A DNA stretch of 59,817 bases from Salinadaptatus halalkaliphilus (GCF_006543045.1 NZ_RBZW01000027.1:1-59817); one strand, 5' to 3'; shown: positions 42,711 through 50,468, counted from the stretch's first letter. Notes: generated by a model from the letters alone, not told the origin. Program-made: numbers and translations.

Positions 42711-43025
42711 TCACGATTTGAAAACAAGGTCGCCCTTGCAGTCGCTGCAGTATTCGGCCATGTGGCCGTCGACGCTGTCCATCTGCCCATCCGGGAGCCG
42801 TGCTTTCAAATCCTCGACGGTCGAGACGCTCGCGACAACCGCGCCACAGCTTCGACACTCGAACAGCGCTTCCTCATGGACGGTCGTCCAGACGTTGCCG
42901 TCGTTGTACTCGGGCAACAGCCTGAGATCGAGACAGTGTCCATCCTGATCGCGCTTTCGAGACAGCCGGTCGCACAGAGGCCACAGTCGACGCATCGCTC
43001 GTGGCTGAACTCGAGATTGACAAAT
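42711..43025 (-). pseudogene. Frameshifted 4Fe-4S / zinc-ribbon protein remnant
   Basis: On the minus strand one frame encodes SHERCVDCGLCATGCLESAI, a 4Fe-4S ferredoxin motif. A shifted frame then continues LRLLPEYNDGNVWTTVHEEA, LFECRSCGAVVASVSTVEDL and ends with a second pair in AEYCSDCKGDLVF. Four cysteines in CRSC...CSDC make a zinc ribbon. The two parts belong together only after a frameshift at about 42940-42955. No start codon fits upstream, where the DNA becomes AT-rich. Confidence 0.62.
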
Positions 43026-43134
43026 CATATATGAAGTTATAGTATACAATCATACCAATACTATTAACAATATACTCATCGAACTGACAAAGTAATGACC
43101 ACCGCGTTCAGCGACCACAGCCAAGCGAGGCCTT

Positions 43135-43220
43135 CATACGGACTGTTGTAGTTTGGTACCGGTGATTGCCCGAAACGGGATCGGTGATCACCGGTAAAAC
43201 GCTACAATAATCCGTATTAG
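43135..43220. repeat. Family A palindrome, copy 8 (GGTGATCACC-core variant)
   Basis: 86 bp with arms TACGGACTGTTGTAG / CTACAATAATCCGTA and inner stem ACCGGTGATTGCCC / GGTGATCACCGGT. Same subfamily as copy 1, about 40 kb away. Confidence 0.9.
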
Positions 43221-43772
43221 TCGTACAGACCGATACTTCGGCAGAGACAACGTCCCATTCGGATTATACGCGGTACGCAGCTCGATGTGGGTGGTTGTAT
43301 CGGTTGCGCACCTCGGCAATTGTCACATCCGTGCTGGCAGACCACAACAAACTCACTCGAGCGATCTTGGGGAGCTCTTTGATTTTATTTTTCTGATTAT
43401 TTTTAATTCCTACTGGATTTATGGCCATTAGTGACGGTCTACTCGAGCAACGCATTGGTGGCGAGTTGCTCGCGCCAGCTACCGATCGCCATCGGTCAAC
43501 GACATGTTACTCACTGTACTCATAGCGTCTGGTATCCGTTGGGTTTGGGACACCCACGGTGGGATCGGTCGTCGCTTTGCCGCCGGCGTTCCGTTGTAAG
43601 ACAGGGTAATCGTCGCCTCGCCAGCGGGTCCCGTGATCCAGCAGGTTTCGACGGTAGCAAGGGAATCACGGACGGTGGTCCGACCTGTTTTTCCGGTTTC
43701 AACGACTCAATACGTGACGGTCAAACCGACCTCGTTCCGTGGTAGGGGGAAAACCTCGCACGATCGACGACA
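43221..43772. other. Gene-poor stretch, one doubtful small frame
   Basis: On the minus strand 43264-43428 could encode 54 residues starting MAINPVGIKNNQKNKIKELP. The lysine/asparagine-rich start is unlike neighbouring haloarchaeal proteins and may be foreign or spurious. Between 43560 and 43740 the minus strand reads a protein-like but stop-interrupted stretch (TTVRDSLATVETCWITGPAG). Neither could be identified. Confidence 0.35.
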
Positions 43773-44228
43773 TCAGTTGTCATCAGAAGCGCCATCTTCG
43801 TCGAAGCCGCCACGTCGATGTCGGTCCTCCCGGATAGTTTTGAGCTCCCGAGTTAACTCGCCGTAGTGATCGATCAGATCCTGTGTCGTCACGATACCTG
43901 CCATCTCGAGTCCGTCGACGACTGCGAGCTTCTTGATCCGCTCGTCTTGCATCCGCTTGACGACCAGCCGCACCGACTGCTCGGGTTCGACAGTGACCAG
44001 TGGATGGCTGGCGACGGCTCGAGTCGGAATCGCCTCGAGCGAACGACCGCTCCGGTAGGTCGCTAGAATGATGTCGGTCTCGGTAACGATCCCGTACGGC
44101 GAACCGTCGTTCGTGATGATGACGCTTCCGACATCGTTTTTCAACAGCCGTTCTGCCACGGTCTCGAGCGCCGTCGTATTCTCGGCGGTGACGACGTCTT
44201 CGGTCATTACGTCGCGAACGCGAGCCAT
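43773..44228 (-). CDS. Two-CBS-domain protein
   Basis: 151-aa cytoplasmic protein made of a pair of CBS motifs (Bateman module), which binds adenine nucleotides. CBS1 is VRDVMTEDVVTAENTTALET to IVTETDIILATYRS; CBS2 is VASHPLVTVEPEQSVRLVVK to GIVTTQDLIDHYGE. An acidic/basic tail follows (TIREDRHRRGGFDEDGASDD). Such stand-alone modules regulate partner enzymes or channels in response to energy state; the partner is unknown. The ATG at 44228 gives the usual MARVRDVM start. Confidence 0.9.
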   Translation of the reverse strand: MARVRDVMTEDVVTAENTTALETVAERLLKNDVGSVIITNDGSPYGIVTETDIILATYRSGRSLEAIPTRAVASHPLVTVEPEQSVRLVVKRMQDERIKKLAVVDGLEMAGIVTTQDLIDHYGELTRELKTIREDRHRRGGFDEDGASDDN

Positions 44229-44443
44229 ACGAAACGCGTGACAGTCAACATCGATAACTGTTCCGTCCGAGCGATAGACGATGCCGATCACCGTCCGGTG
44301 ATGCGATTACGCTGTCGTCTAGCGTCCGGTTCCCGTCTCTCTAGGTCGTGGTACAGAGGGACAACAGGTCGTATCAGATGGGACGACAGTCTCGATAAAG
44401 AGAGCGGCCGGGAAGGTATGTAATCCGACGCGTAGCGGTTCCA
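44229..44443. other. Intergenic stretch, nothing recognised
   Basis: No coding frame, RNA gene or repeat is convincing between the CBS gene and the Usp fragment. Confidence 0.4.
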
Positions 44444-44520
44444 GTGGCTGTGTGTGGTACGATCCTCGCTCCAACAGACCGTAGCGAGCCGACGGACCGA
44501 GCGGTCGACCACACACTCAT
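44444..44520 (+). pseudogene. Usp N-terminal fragment cut off by a family A palindrome
   Basis: Encodes VAVCGTILAPTDRSEPTDRA then VDHTL, the first strand and helix of a universal stress protein (compare VDTLLIPTDGSDPAEAA in this window). Homology stops exactly where the palindrome at 44518 begins, and no continuation is seen after the repeat. This suggests the repeat marks, or caused, the break. Confidence 0.6.
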
Positions 44521-44603
44521 ACGGTCTGCCGTACGTCATTTCCGGCGCAACCGCGAGCCATCCTGCGGTTCCACCGGTAAATCGTTAGAGCAGTCCGTAT
44601 CAA
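44518..44603. repeat. Family A palindrome, copy 9
   Basis: 86 bp: CATACGGTCTGCCGTACGTC ... TCGTTAGAGCAGTCCGTATCAA, inner stem CCGGCGCAACCGC / GCGGTTCCACCGG. It immediately follows the broken Usp fragment. Confidence 0.88.
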
Positions 44604-44994
44604 TCTGGCTGTTAGATATACAATAGTAGGATATCGGCGGCTGGCAACGGCCGTCCCGCAACTATCGGTCCACCGATACCGGCCTCACCGACCGTACAGT
44701 CGGCCGTGATCAGGTGTGTAGTACTGCAGTGGCTCCTCTCAATCCTATGGCCCTGTTCAGTCGGCAGATCACAGGCGGTATTGCCACCCCCAGTAATAAC
44801 ACCTTCATTTGAGGGTTACATTAGTACCAGTGTAAATATGTGGAAACGGACGGGAGACGACGCACTACTGTCGTGCAGGAACTCGCGATCGCACCCCCGA
44901 ATGACACCTGCAATCGGACCGCTTCGAGCGCGACAGAGCCATCCGCTGGGAGTCAGCAGGCAGCTTTTTGAAGACTGAGAGATTACCCGAGCGT
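44604..44994. other. Intergenic stretch before the ccmC-like gene
   Basis: Nearly 400 bp with no gene. AT-rich patches near 44800-44840 (CTTCATTTGAGGGTTACATT, TGTAAATATG) may include the promoter of the ccmC-ccmD unit. A TTG at 44968 in frame with ccmC is a possible alternative start. Confidence 0.4.
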
Positions 44995-45741
44995 ATGGAT
45001 TCGTACGAGCAACGGGTGATCGGGGCCTGTCGACGGCTGTTCTCCAGTTCGATCCCCGGATATTTGACGCTAGTATTCGGTCTCGGTTCGATTGCACTGA
45101 TCTTTGGCTACGCGTCGGCATCGATGTATGGCGTGGATCACGGAATCAATCTAGTCGCGTACTGGCACGTTCCACTCGCTCTCGTTGGCGGCGTCGCCCT
45201 GACGGTAACGTTTCTGGGTTGTGTTACGTATCTGCTCACCGGCACCCGATTCTGGGAACACGTTGGGCATGCATCGGGTGAAATCGGCTTCATCTTCGCG
45301 ACGCTAACGCTGATCACGGGCAGCGCCTGGGGGCGGGTTATCTGGAACACGTGGTGGGACTGGTCCGATATCCGGCTCGTGACGTTTCTGTTCGTCTGGT
45401 TCATCTACGCCGGCTACTTGCTCATTTACTCGAGTGCCGGCGGGAGCGGGCGGGTCTCACGACTCGCATCGGTATACGGGGTCGTCGGCTTCGTGACGGT
45501 CCCGATCTCGTATGCATCGACGCGACTGTGGACGGCACGGTTACACGCCCCGTCGATCGGGAACCCGGACGCTGAGGCGGCGATTTCCGGGGAAGTCCTT
45601 TTGGTCTCGTTGCTAGCGCTCTTTTTCCTGTATCTCTACTTGCTCGGCAGTCGGGTCAGGCTCCACTCACTGGCGAGTCGTATCGACGCTGTAAAACACC
45701 GCAGGCAGAGAGAAACGTACAAACCGACGGAGGCTGAGTGA
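44995..45741 (+). CDS. ccmC: CcmC-like heme handling protein of cytochrome c maturation
   Basis: 248-aa membrane protein with six helices, of the heme-handling family. The tryptophan-rich WWD motif WGRVIWNTWWDWSDIRL is at residues 112-128. The two expected heme-ligand histidines flank it: H58 in YWHVPLALVGG and H184 in LWTARLHAPS. CcmC presents heme to CcmE on the outer face. It is followed 6 bp later by a CcmD-size gene; ccmE, ccmA/B and ccmF lie 3-10 kb further on. Confidence 0.87.
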   Translation: MDSYEQRVIGACRRLFSSSIPGYLTLVFGLGSIALIFGYASASMYGVDHGINLVAYWHVPLALVGGVALTVTFLGCVTYLLTGTRFWEHVGHASGEIGFIFATLTLITGSAWGRVIWNTWWDWSDIRLVTFLFVWFIYAGYLLIYSSAGGSGRVSRLASVYGVVGFVTVPISYASTRLWTARLHAPSIGNPDAEAAISGEVLLVSLLALFFLYLYLLGSRVRLHSLASRIDAVKHRRQRETYKPTEAE

Positions 45742-45747
45742 TTCCCC

Positions 45748-45891
45748 ATGGAATTCTTACTTCCATTCGCCTACGGAGCGATATTCCTGGCGCTGGTCGT
45801 CTACGTCTTGCATCTGCGAAGTCGTCTCGGGGAACTCGAGCAACGACTCGAGGACGTTGCGACCGAACAGCGGACGAATAGCGACGACTGA
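45748..45891 (+). CDS. ccmD: Small CcmD-like membrane protein
   Basis: 47-aa protein with one helix (residues 3-22, LLPFAYGAIFLALVVYVLHL) followed by a charged tail (RSRLGELEQRLEDVATEQRT). Size, topology and position right after ccmC match CcmD, which holds CcmC, CcmE and the CcmAB complex together. Sequence similarity in this family is weak, so position carries most of the weight. Its TGA stop is the first bases of the palindrome that follows (TGATACGG). Confidence 0.72.
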   Translation: MEFLLPFAYGAIFLALVVYVLHLRSRLGELEQRLEDVATEQRTNSDD

Positions 45892-45963
45892 TACGGTTTC
45901 CTGTCCGTCAGTTCCGGCCCAGCCGCGACCCGGGCGGCGGGTCGCAGTTGGGTCGGAAATGGC
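45888..45963. repeat. Family A palindrome, copy 10 (right arm lost)
   Basis: CTGATACGGTTTCCTGTCCG and the inner stem CCGGCCCAGCCGCGACCCGGGCGGCGGGTCGCAGTTGGGTCGG are present. The outer right arm (TACAGTAATCCGTA) is missing. The left end supplies the ccmD stop codon. Confidence 0.82.
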
Positions 45964-46081
45964 GTTCAAGAGTCCCGATGAGACGGACTGCAGCGACCGT
46001 ATACCGGCACCACCGCCGACCGTTGCGACACACCGGTACTGCATGCCAGCAGTCCGTGTGGGGCGATCGACCGACGACCCG

Positions 46082-47584
46082 TTACGAAATGTCGATCGAT
46101 CGATGAACCCAGCCAGTTGCACCGTCGGGGAACGGATCAGTCCGTTCTTCCGGTTGGGTCGTTCCGTCACCGTCGATATTTCGCGCGTAGACCTCGAGTT
46201 GGTCCTGTGCTGTGTCGGCTGGGTCGATCTCGAAGCGCCACTGTCGAATCGTATCGGCATCCGGCAACGGATCGCTAAGTGTGGCATCCGACCAGGTTTC
46301 GCCACCGTCGATCGAGAGTTCGACCGTCTCGATACCGCGATCGCCGGCATAGGCGTGTCCGACGAGCTGAATACGTCCGTCGGGTCGGTTGATACGGTCG
46401 ATCTTCGTGACGGCGTTTACTGGCCCCATTCCGTGCCAGCCCCGCTCCTCCCAGTAGCCGCCGGCTTCGTCGTCGATGATCTCGATTTCGGTGAGCCACT
46501 TGACCTGTAGCTTCCCCCATCGGTCGGGAACGAGTATCCGAACTGGGTAGCCGTGTGCCTCGGGTAACTCGAGGCCGTTCATGCCGTAGGCGAGCATCGA
46601 CTCCTCGAGTTGTTCGAGCGGAATCGAGTAGTAGTAGTCGTCGGCCCCGGTCACCATTGCGTACTCGCCGTTGGGTTCGGCTTCGGCCAACAGATCGCCC
46701 AGACGACAACCCGTCCAGACTGCCGCGTCGAGTTGGTCGCTCTCGATCCCGTCGCTAAGACAGCGGATCGCTTTGTATTCGTGTCTCGTCGTGTACGTTT
46801 GTACGTCGTCGTACCCGAGTTCGAGTTCGTCTTCTACGTCGCCGGTAATCGATAGTGACCACGAGGCAGTGTCGACCGTCGGCGGACTGGGATTGATGTC
46901 GACCGTAAAGAAGTCCCCGACCTCACTAACGAGCGGTTGCACGCCGTCGGCGTCTAGTTCGGCGTCTTCGGACGTGGACAGTAGATGATCGACTTCGGCG
47001 CGCGAGGCCTGTTCCTGTAGCTCCTGTTCGCTACGCCGCGTTTGATCTCGGCGGACCAGTCCCAGCGCGTGTGCGACGATATTGAACGCGGCGACAGCCG
47101 ACAGTGACGTGACGACGGCACGTCGCTCGGCGTCGACATCCGAGGGTGCTGGTACGGCGTCACTGAACCAGGTGACGATCACACCGCCGACGAGTGCTGG
47201 AAGCACCGCCGGGACGAGTTCGCCGACGATTACTGCCGTGGCCACCGCGATCGAGCCGCTCGAGACGAGAAAGCCGACGAGTGGTGCAGCAGGGGTTTCG
47301 ACACGACTGCCCACGCGGTAGCCACCGAATGCGATGGTCCCCACGACCACCGAGAGAACCACGCCGGAAAAAAGTAGACTCAACTCGAGTGCCACGTCTC
47401 CGAACCGCTGGATGATAGCCGAAATAAACCAGCCGGGCAGATACTCGAGGAGCAGGTGATTGAACGACGAAACGACGAATCGGGCCGACGTGGCGTAGAT
47501 AGCAAACGACGTCGCGACGGCCGAGATCCCAGTGGCGAGTATCGTCACGGCCGCCATCAGTCTCCGATCGGTCACGCGGACCAC
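46082..47584 (-). CDS. Membrane-anchored sulfite oxidase-type molybdopterin enzyme
   Basis: 500-aa protein. Residues 10-140 contain about four hydrophobic helices, an unusual membrane front end. Residues 225-390 form the oxidoreductase molybdopterin domain with the molybdenum-ligand cysteine C275 in YKAIRCLSDGIESD and a substrate-site block DRWGKLQVKWLTEIEI. Residues 395-500 are the Mo-co dimerisation domain (VELSIDGGETWSDATLSD). It could oxidise sulfite or act as another sulfite-oxidase-like dehydrogenase, giving electrons to a c-type cytochrome or copper protein. A GTG start is taken; an ATG at residue 10 is an alternative. Confidence 0.88.
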   Translation of the reverse strand: MVRVTDRRLMAAVTILATGISAVATSFAIYATSARFVVSSFNHLLLEYLPGWFISAIIQRFGDVALELSLLFSGVVLSVVVGTIAFGGYRVGSRVETPAAPLVGFLVSSGSIAVATAVIVGELVPAVLPALVGGVIVTWFSDAVPAPSDVDAERRAVVTSLSAVAAFNIVAHALGLVRRDQTRRSEQELQEQASRAEVDHLLSTSEDAELDADGVQPLVSEVGDFFTVDINPSPPTVDTASWSLSITGDVEDELELGYDDVQTYTTRHEYKAIRCLSDGIESDQLDAAVWTGCRLGDLLAEAEPNGEYAMVTGADDYYYSIPLEQLEESMLAYGMNGLELPEAHGYPVRILVPDRWGKLQVKWLTEIEIIDDEAGGYWEERGWHGMGPVNAVTKIDRINRPDGRIQLVGHAYAGDRGIETVELSIDGGETWSDATLSDPLPDADTIRQWRFEIDPADTAQDQLEVYARNIDGDGTTQPEERTDPFPDGATGWVHRSIDIS

Positions 47585-47707
47585 CCCCTGGCGGTCCGAA
47601 CGACCAGGCGAGACGGTCCCGTGGCGTCGAAAGCGTTGGTCATACGCGGTACTCAGCGTGGTGGACAGTTAAATATCGTCCCCGTTACCTCACACCGGGA
47701 ACCACCA

Positions 47708-47794
47708 CTGATACGGATTGCTGTAACGATTTACCGGCGCAACCGCCGCCCGGGTCGCGGTTGCGCCGGTAACGACTTACGGCAGTCCGTCTGA
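47708..47794. repeat. Family A palindrome, copy 11
   Basis: 87 bp: CTGATACGGATTGCTGTAAC ... ACTTACGGCAGTCCGTCTGA, inner stem CCGGCGCAACCGCCGCCCGGGTCGCGGTTGCGCCGG, a perfect 13-base arm. It lies 5 bp from the stop codon of the next minus-strand gene. Confidence 0.9.
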
Positions 47795-47798
47795 CTCT

Positions 47799-48503
47799 CT
47801 ACGGCAAGCCATCGAACGCGAGGATCTCGTATGAGGCCGGTTGTGCGTTCCCGACTGGGGTCCGAAACCCGTCCGAATCGGCATTGAACTCGATCGGTGC
47901 TGACAGGTTCGGATCGGTCTTGATATCGGTCCCGGTCCCACGGAACTGGCCCTCCTCATCGTAGACGAGTGCGACGACGAACAGCCGACTGAGTTCGGTC
48001 GCATCGACCTCGAGTTCGCCGGTGACGCTGACGAGGGAGCTGCCGGCGGAAAAATTCGTGCGTTCGACTGTCGGTTCGAGTTGCGTACTGTCTATCTGTG
48101 GCGTTGCATCGGTGATGTCGGTGGTCACGTCGTCGAACTCGTCGAACTCGAGGTTCGTTCTGACGTAGTATCGTAGCGTCGTTTCCGGCGGCACGTAACT
48201 CACGAACCGCTGGTGAGACTCGACGGCGGCTTCGGTCGTCGAGTCGACCGTCGAGACGACCTCGAGTCGTCCGTGTGGCGCCGTCGCCTCGTTCGTGATC
48301 TCGAGTCGTATCCACGGAACATCCACACCGGCCGGGGGCCGATAGGGTGCCGCGACGACCGTCGAGGAACTGATGTCAGCACTCGCTGTCTCGGCGGTAT
48401 CCTCCCCAGTGGACTGGTGGTCCTCGGTCGACCGATCCGTCCACGTACACCCTGCAATCGCGAGCACCCCCCCTGTCGCAACGAGAGCCTGTCGTCGTTG
48501 CAT
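47799..48503 (-). CDS. Secreted lipoprotein of unknown function
   Basis: 234 aa. The signal MQRRQALVATGGVLAIAGC has a lipobox with C19. The mature part is acidic and beta-rich with an immunoglobulin-like feel (WIRLEITNEATAPHGRLEVV, VVALVYDEEGQFRGTGTDIK), resembling FxLYD-type extracellular domains. I do not recognise the family. It lies between the sulfite oxidase-like gene and ccmE. Confidence 0.75.
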   Translation of the reverse strand: MQRRQALVATGGVLAIAGCTWTDRSTEDHQSTGEDTAETASADISSSTVVAAPYRPPAGVDVPWIRLEITNEATAPHGRLEVVSTVDSTTEAAVESHQRFVSYVPPETTLRYYVRTNLEFDEFDDVTTDITDATPQIDSTQLEPTVERTNFSAGSSLVSVTGELEVDATELSRLFVVALVYDEEGQFRGTGTDIKTDPNLSAPIEFNADSDGFRTPVGNAQPASYEILAFDGLP

Positions 48504-48570
48504 ACGTCTCCATCGCGCTGTCCCCATATCAAAGGTACTGGGTTGTGTCCGCGACCGGCCTGTGAGTACA

Positions 48571-48599
48571 CCGGGATGGCGGTACAGCAACCCGTCTGG
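48571..48599. repeat. Family A palindrome, copy 12 (right arm only)
   Basis: CCGGGATGGCGGTACAGCAACCCGTCTGG resembles the right half-end (CCGGTAGATCGGTACAGCAATCCGTCTCAG in copy 2). The left arm and most of the core are missing. It lies just beyond the ccmE stop codon. Confidence 0.6.
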
Positions 48600-48612
48600 G
48601 GCCAGTCCACGA

Positions 48613-49083
48613 TCACTGCGGCGATGCGGACGGCCCGCCGTCGGCGTACTCGTCGGTCGTCGACCCACCCTCGTAGTCGTCACCATCGTAATCGGGGTGG
48701 TCGTACGACGATTCGTTTGCGTCGTCGGGATGTTCACCTTCGTGTGCGCGGACGGTGAGATCGTCGGCCGTGAGCTGGTCGCCGTCGTAGTGGCCCTCCG
48801 CAACCACGAGCCGCCCTTCGGACATCGTCTCGGGGCGCTCCCCGTCGTAGCTGACCGCCACCGTGTGGTTTTCATCGACGACGTCGAACTCGAGGTCGTC
48901 GCCGTCCTCGAGGTCGACGACCCGGCCCTCGAGCTTCACGAGATCGTCCTCGTGGTCGTCGGTTTCGACGAGATCGGTCGGCGTAACGAATTCCGCAGCT
49001 GACCCCATCGTCGTCGTCGCCAGAATCGCCAGCAGAACGACGATTCCGATACCGCCAACGACCACTTTCGTCTTCCGATCCAT
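48613..49083 (-). CDS. ccmE: CcmE-like heme chaperone with variant heme-site motif
   Basis: 156-aa protein with one N-terminal membrane anchor (residues 7-28) and an OB-fold (40-112): LVKLEGRVVDLEDGDDLEFD, VAVSYDGERPETMSEGRLVV and DGDQLTADDLTV match CcmE strands. Where bacterial CcmE has HxxxY and most archaeal CcmE has CxxxY at the heme site, this one reads VRAHEGEHPDD (111-121). H114 and H118 are the nearest candidates and the exact ligand position aligns with A113 or H114. The C-terminal tail is rich in Asp, Tyr, Gly and His. It carries heme from CcmC to CcmF. Confidence 0.84.
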   Translation of the reverse strand: MDRKTKVVVGGIGIVVLLAILATTTMGSAAEFVTPTDLVETDDHEDDLVKLEGRVVDLEDGDDLEFDVVDENHTVAVSYDGERPETMSEGRLVVAEGHYDGDQLTADDLTVRAHEGEHPDDANESSYDHPDYDGDDYEGGSTTDEYADGGPSASPQ

Positions 49084-49207
49084 TACGGATTGCTTCCGTC
49101 TGTATTCACATCAAAGCTTCGTCGATTCCTGTACGGCGGCGGTATCGAACTCCCACGGAGTGACAACGACCGGGTCGTATAACAGGTAGCCACCTCCAAT
49201 CCCACCC

Positions 49208-49735
49208 ATGACTCTCAGCCGGCGACGGATCTGCACGCTCGGCGGCCTCATCGCGACAACCGGCCTCAGCGGCTGTCTCGGCGGTGGGGACGACGAACCG
49301 GTGGTAGAGGGGAGCGAAGAAACCGACACCGATATCGACGACTGGGCGTGGGACGGTACCCTGTCAGTCACGTCGGCTCACCAGTATCACGACCCCGACT
49401 GTGGGTGTTGTAGCGAGTACGTGGCCTACCTCCGGGCCCACGACATCGACGTCGCGGTCACGGAAGTCGACAATCTCGGCGAGGTAAAGACGGATCTCGG
49501 CGTTCCGAACGAAATTCGAAGCTGTCACACGCTCGAGCTCGAGGGGTACCTGATCGAGGGACACGTCCCACTGGAAGCGATCGACGACCTCCTCACGGAC
49601 GAGCCGGCGGTTCGGGGAATCGGGATTCCCGGCATGCCCCAGTATTCGCCGGGAATGGGGCCACGAGGTGACGAAGCGCTGCAGGTCTATGCGTTCGATG
49701 CTGGAGCCGAACCCGTCGCCTACACCACCGTTTAG
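49208..49735 (+). CDS. DUF411 metal-binding lipoprotein
   Basis: 175-aa secreted protein. The Tat-type signal SRRRICTLGG leads to lipobox LSGC with C23. The DUF411 core begins HQYHDPDCGCCSEYVAYLRA, with the CGCC metal site, and continues VPNEIRSCHTLELEGYLIEG and GIPGMPQYSPGM. Homologues bind copper or other soft metals and accompany copper resistance or cuproenzyme genes. It is convergent with the CcdA-like gene (4-base overlap). Confidence 0.85.
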   Translation: MTLSRRRICTLGGLIATTGLSGCLGGGDDEPVVEGSEETDTDIDDWAWDGTLSVTSAHQYHDPDCGCCSEYVAYLRAHDIDVAVTEVDNLGEVKTDLGVPNEIRSCHTLELEGYLIEGHVPLEAIDDLLTDEPAVRGIGIPGMPQYSPGMGPRGDEALQVYAFDAGAEPVAYTTV

Positions 49736-50412
49736 GAGAGGGCCGACAGCAGGATTCGGTCGAGTTCGAACAGCAACGCAATCCCCGTCCCCAGCAAGAT
49801 GAGGCCGACGACGCGCCGGACCGCGTCACCGCGCCCGAGAATACCGACTCGAGTGGCGATCGATCGCCCCGTGATCGTTCCACCGTAGGCCACACCGAGC
49901 AGCGGCACGGAAAAGCCAAGCCCGTAGACGAACAGGAACACGCCACTCTCGAGTGCCGTCCCCGCAGTCGCCGCGTACGCGAGTACCGCCCCGAGCACCG
50001 GGCCGACACAGGGGAGCCAGATGACGCCGAGTAGCGTGCCAAGCGAGAACGCCGAGGCGAGCGGTCGATCGCCCTCGTCGAAAATCGATGCCTGACGGCT
50101 GGCGACACTCGAGAGACGGGAGGCGGCGTTCGAGTACGTTCGGTGGAGGTCGTCGTCGACCATCACGGCACCGAACGCAGCGATCGCGAGAAACGCCGGC
50201 GCACGGAGCGTTTCGGGGGAGAACGAGGTCACTGATCCCACCAAGACGCCGAGTGCGGTAAACGAGAGAAGACTCCCTGAGACGATTGCGATGGGGCGAA
50301 ATCGATGCCCGACGCTCCCCGACAGCAACGGCGGGAGCACGGGGAGACAACACGGCGTCAGTATCGTCGCCATCCCGGCGACGAACACCACGGATAGCGT
50401 CGGAATTTCCAT
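49732..50412 (-). CDS. ccdA: CcdA/DsbD-type transmembrane electron carrier (second copy)
   Basis: 226-aa six-helix membrane protein. Its redox cysteines are in TILTPCCLPVLPPLLSGSVG (C21 or C22) and VIWLPCVGPVLGAVLAYAAT (near 122). The double cysteine CC in the first half is unusual. It would feed reductant to the extracytoplasmic thioredoxin encoded beside ccmF. Only 16% or so of the residues obviously match the first CcdA, so they are separate lineages. The ATG at 50412 is chosen because it directly precedes the first helix; it diverges from ccmA. Confidence 0.84.
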   Translation of the reverse strand: MEIPTLSVVFVAGMATILTPCCLPVLPPLLSGSVGHRFRPIAIVSGSLLSFTALGVLVGSVTSFSPETLRAPAFLAIAAFGAVMVDDDLHRTYSNAASRLSSVASRQASIFDEGDRPLASAFSLGTLLGVIWLPCVGPVLGAVLAYAATAGTALESGVFLFVYGLGFSVPLLGVAYGGTITGRSIATRVGILGRGDAVRRVVGLILLGTGIALLFELDRILLSALS

Positions 50413-50468
50413 TACGTGGGCGTTGGGAATTACAACGCTTAAGTCATACGTCCGCCAACGAGTGATCG

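Noticed and set aside
2824-48599. The repeats as a CRISPR array
   Set aside because: Copies are kilobases apart, palindromic and in both orientations. There is no regular spacing, no spacers and no cas gene.
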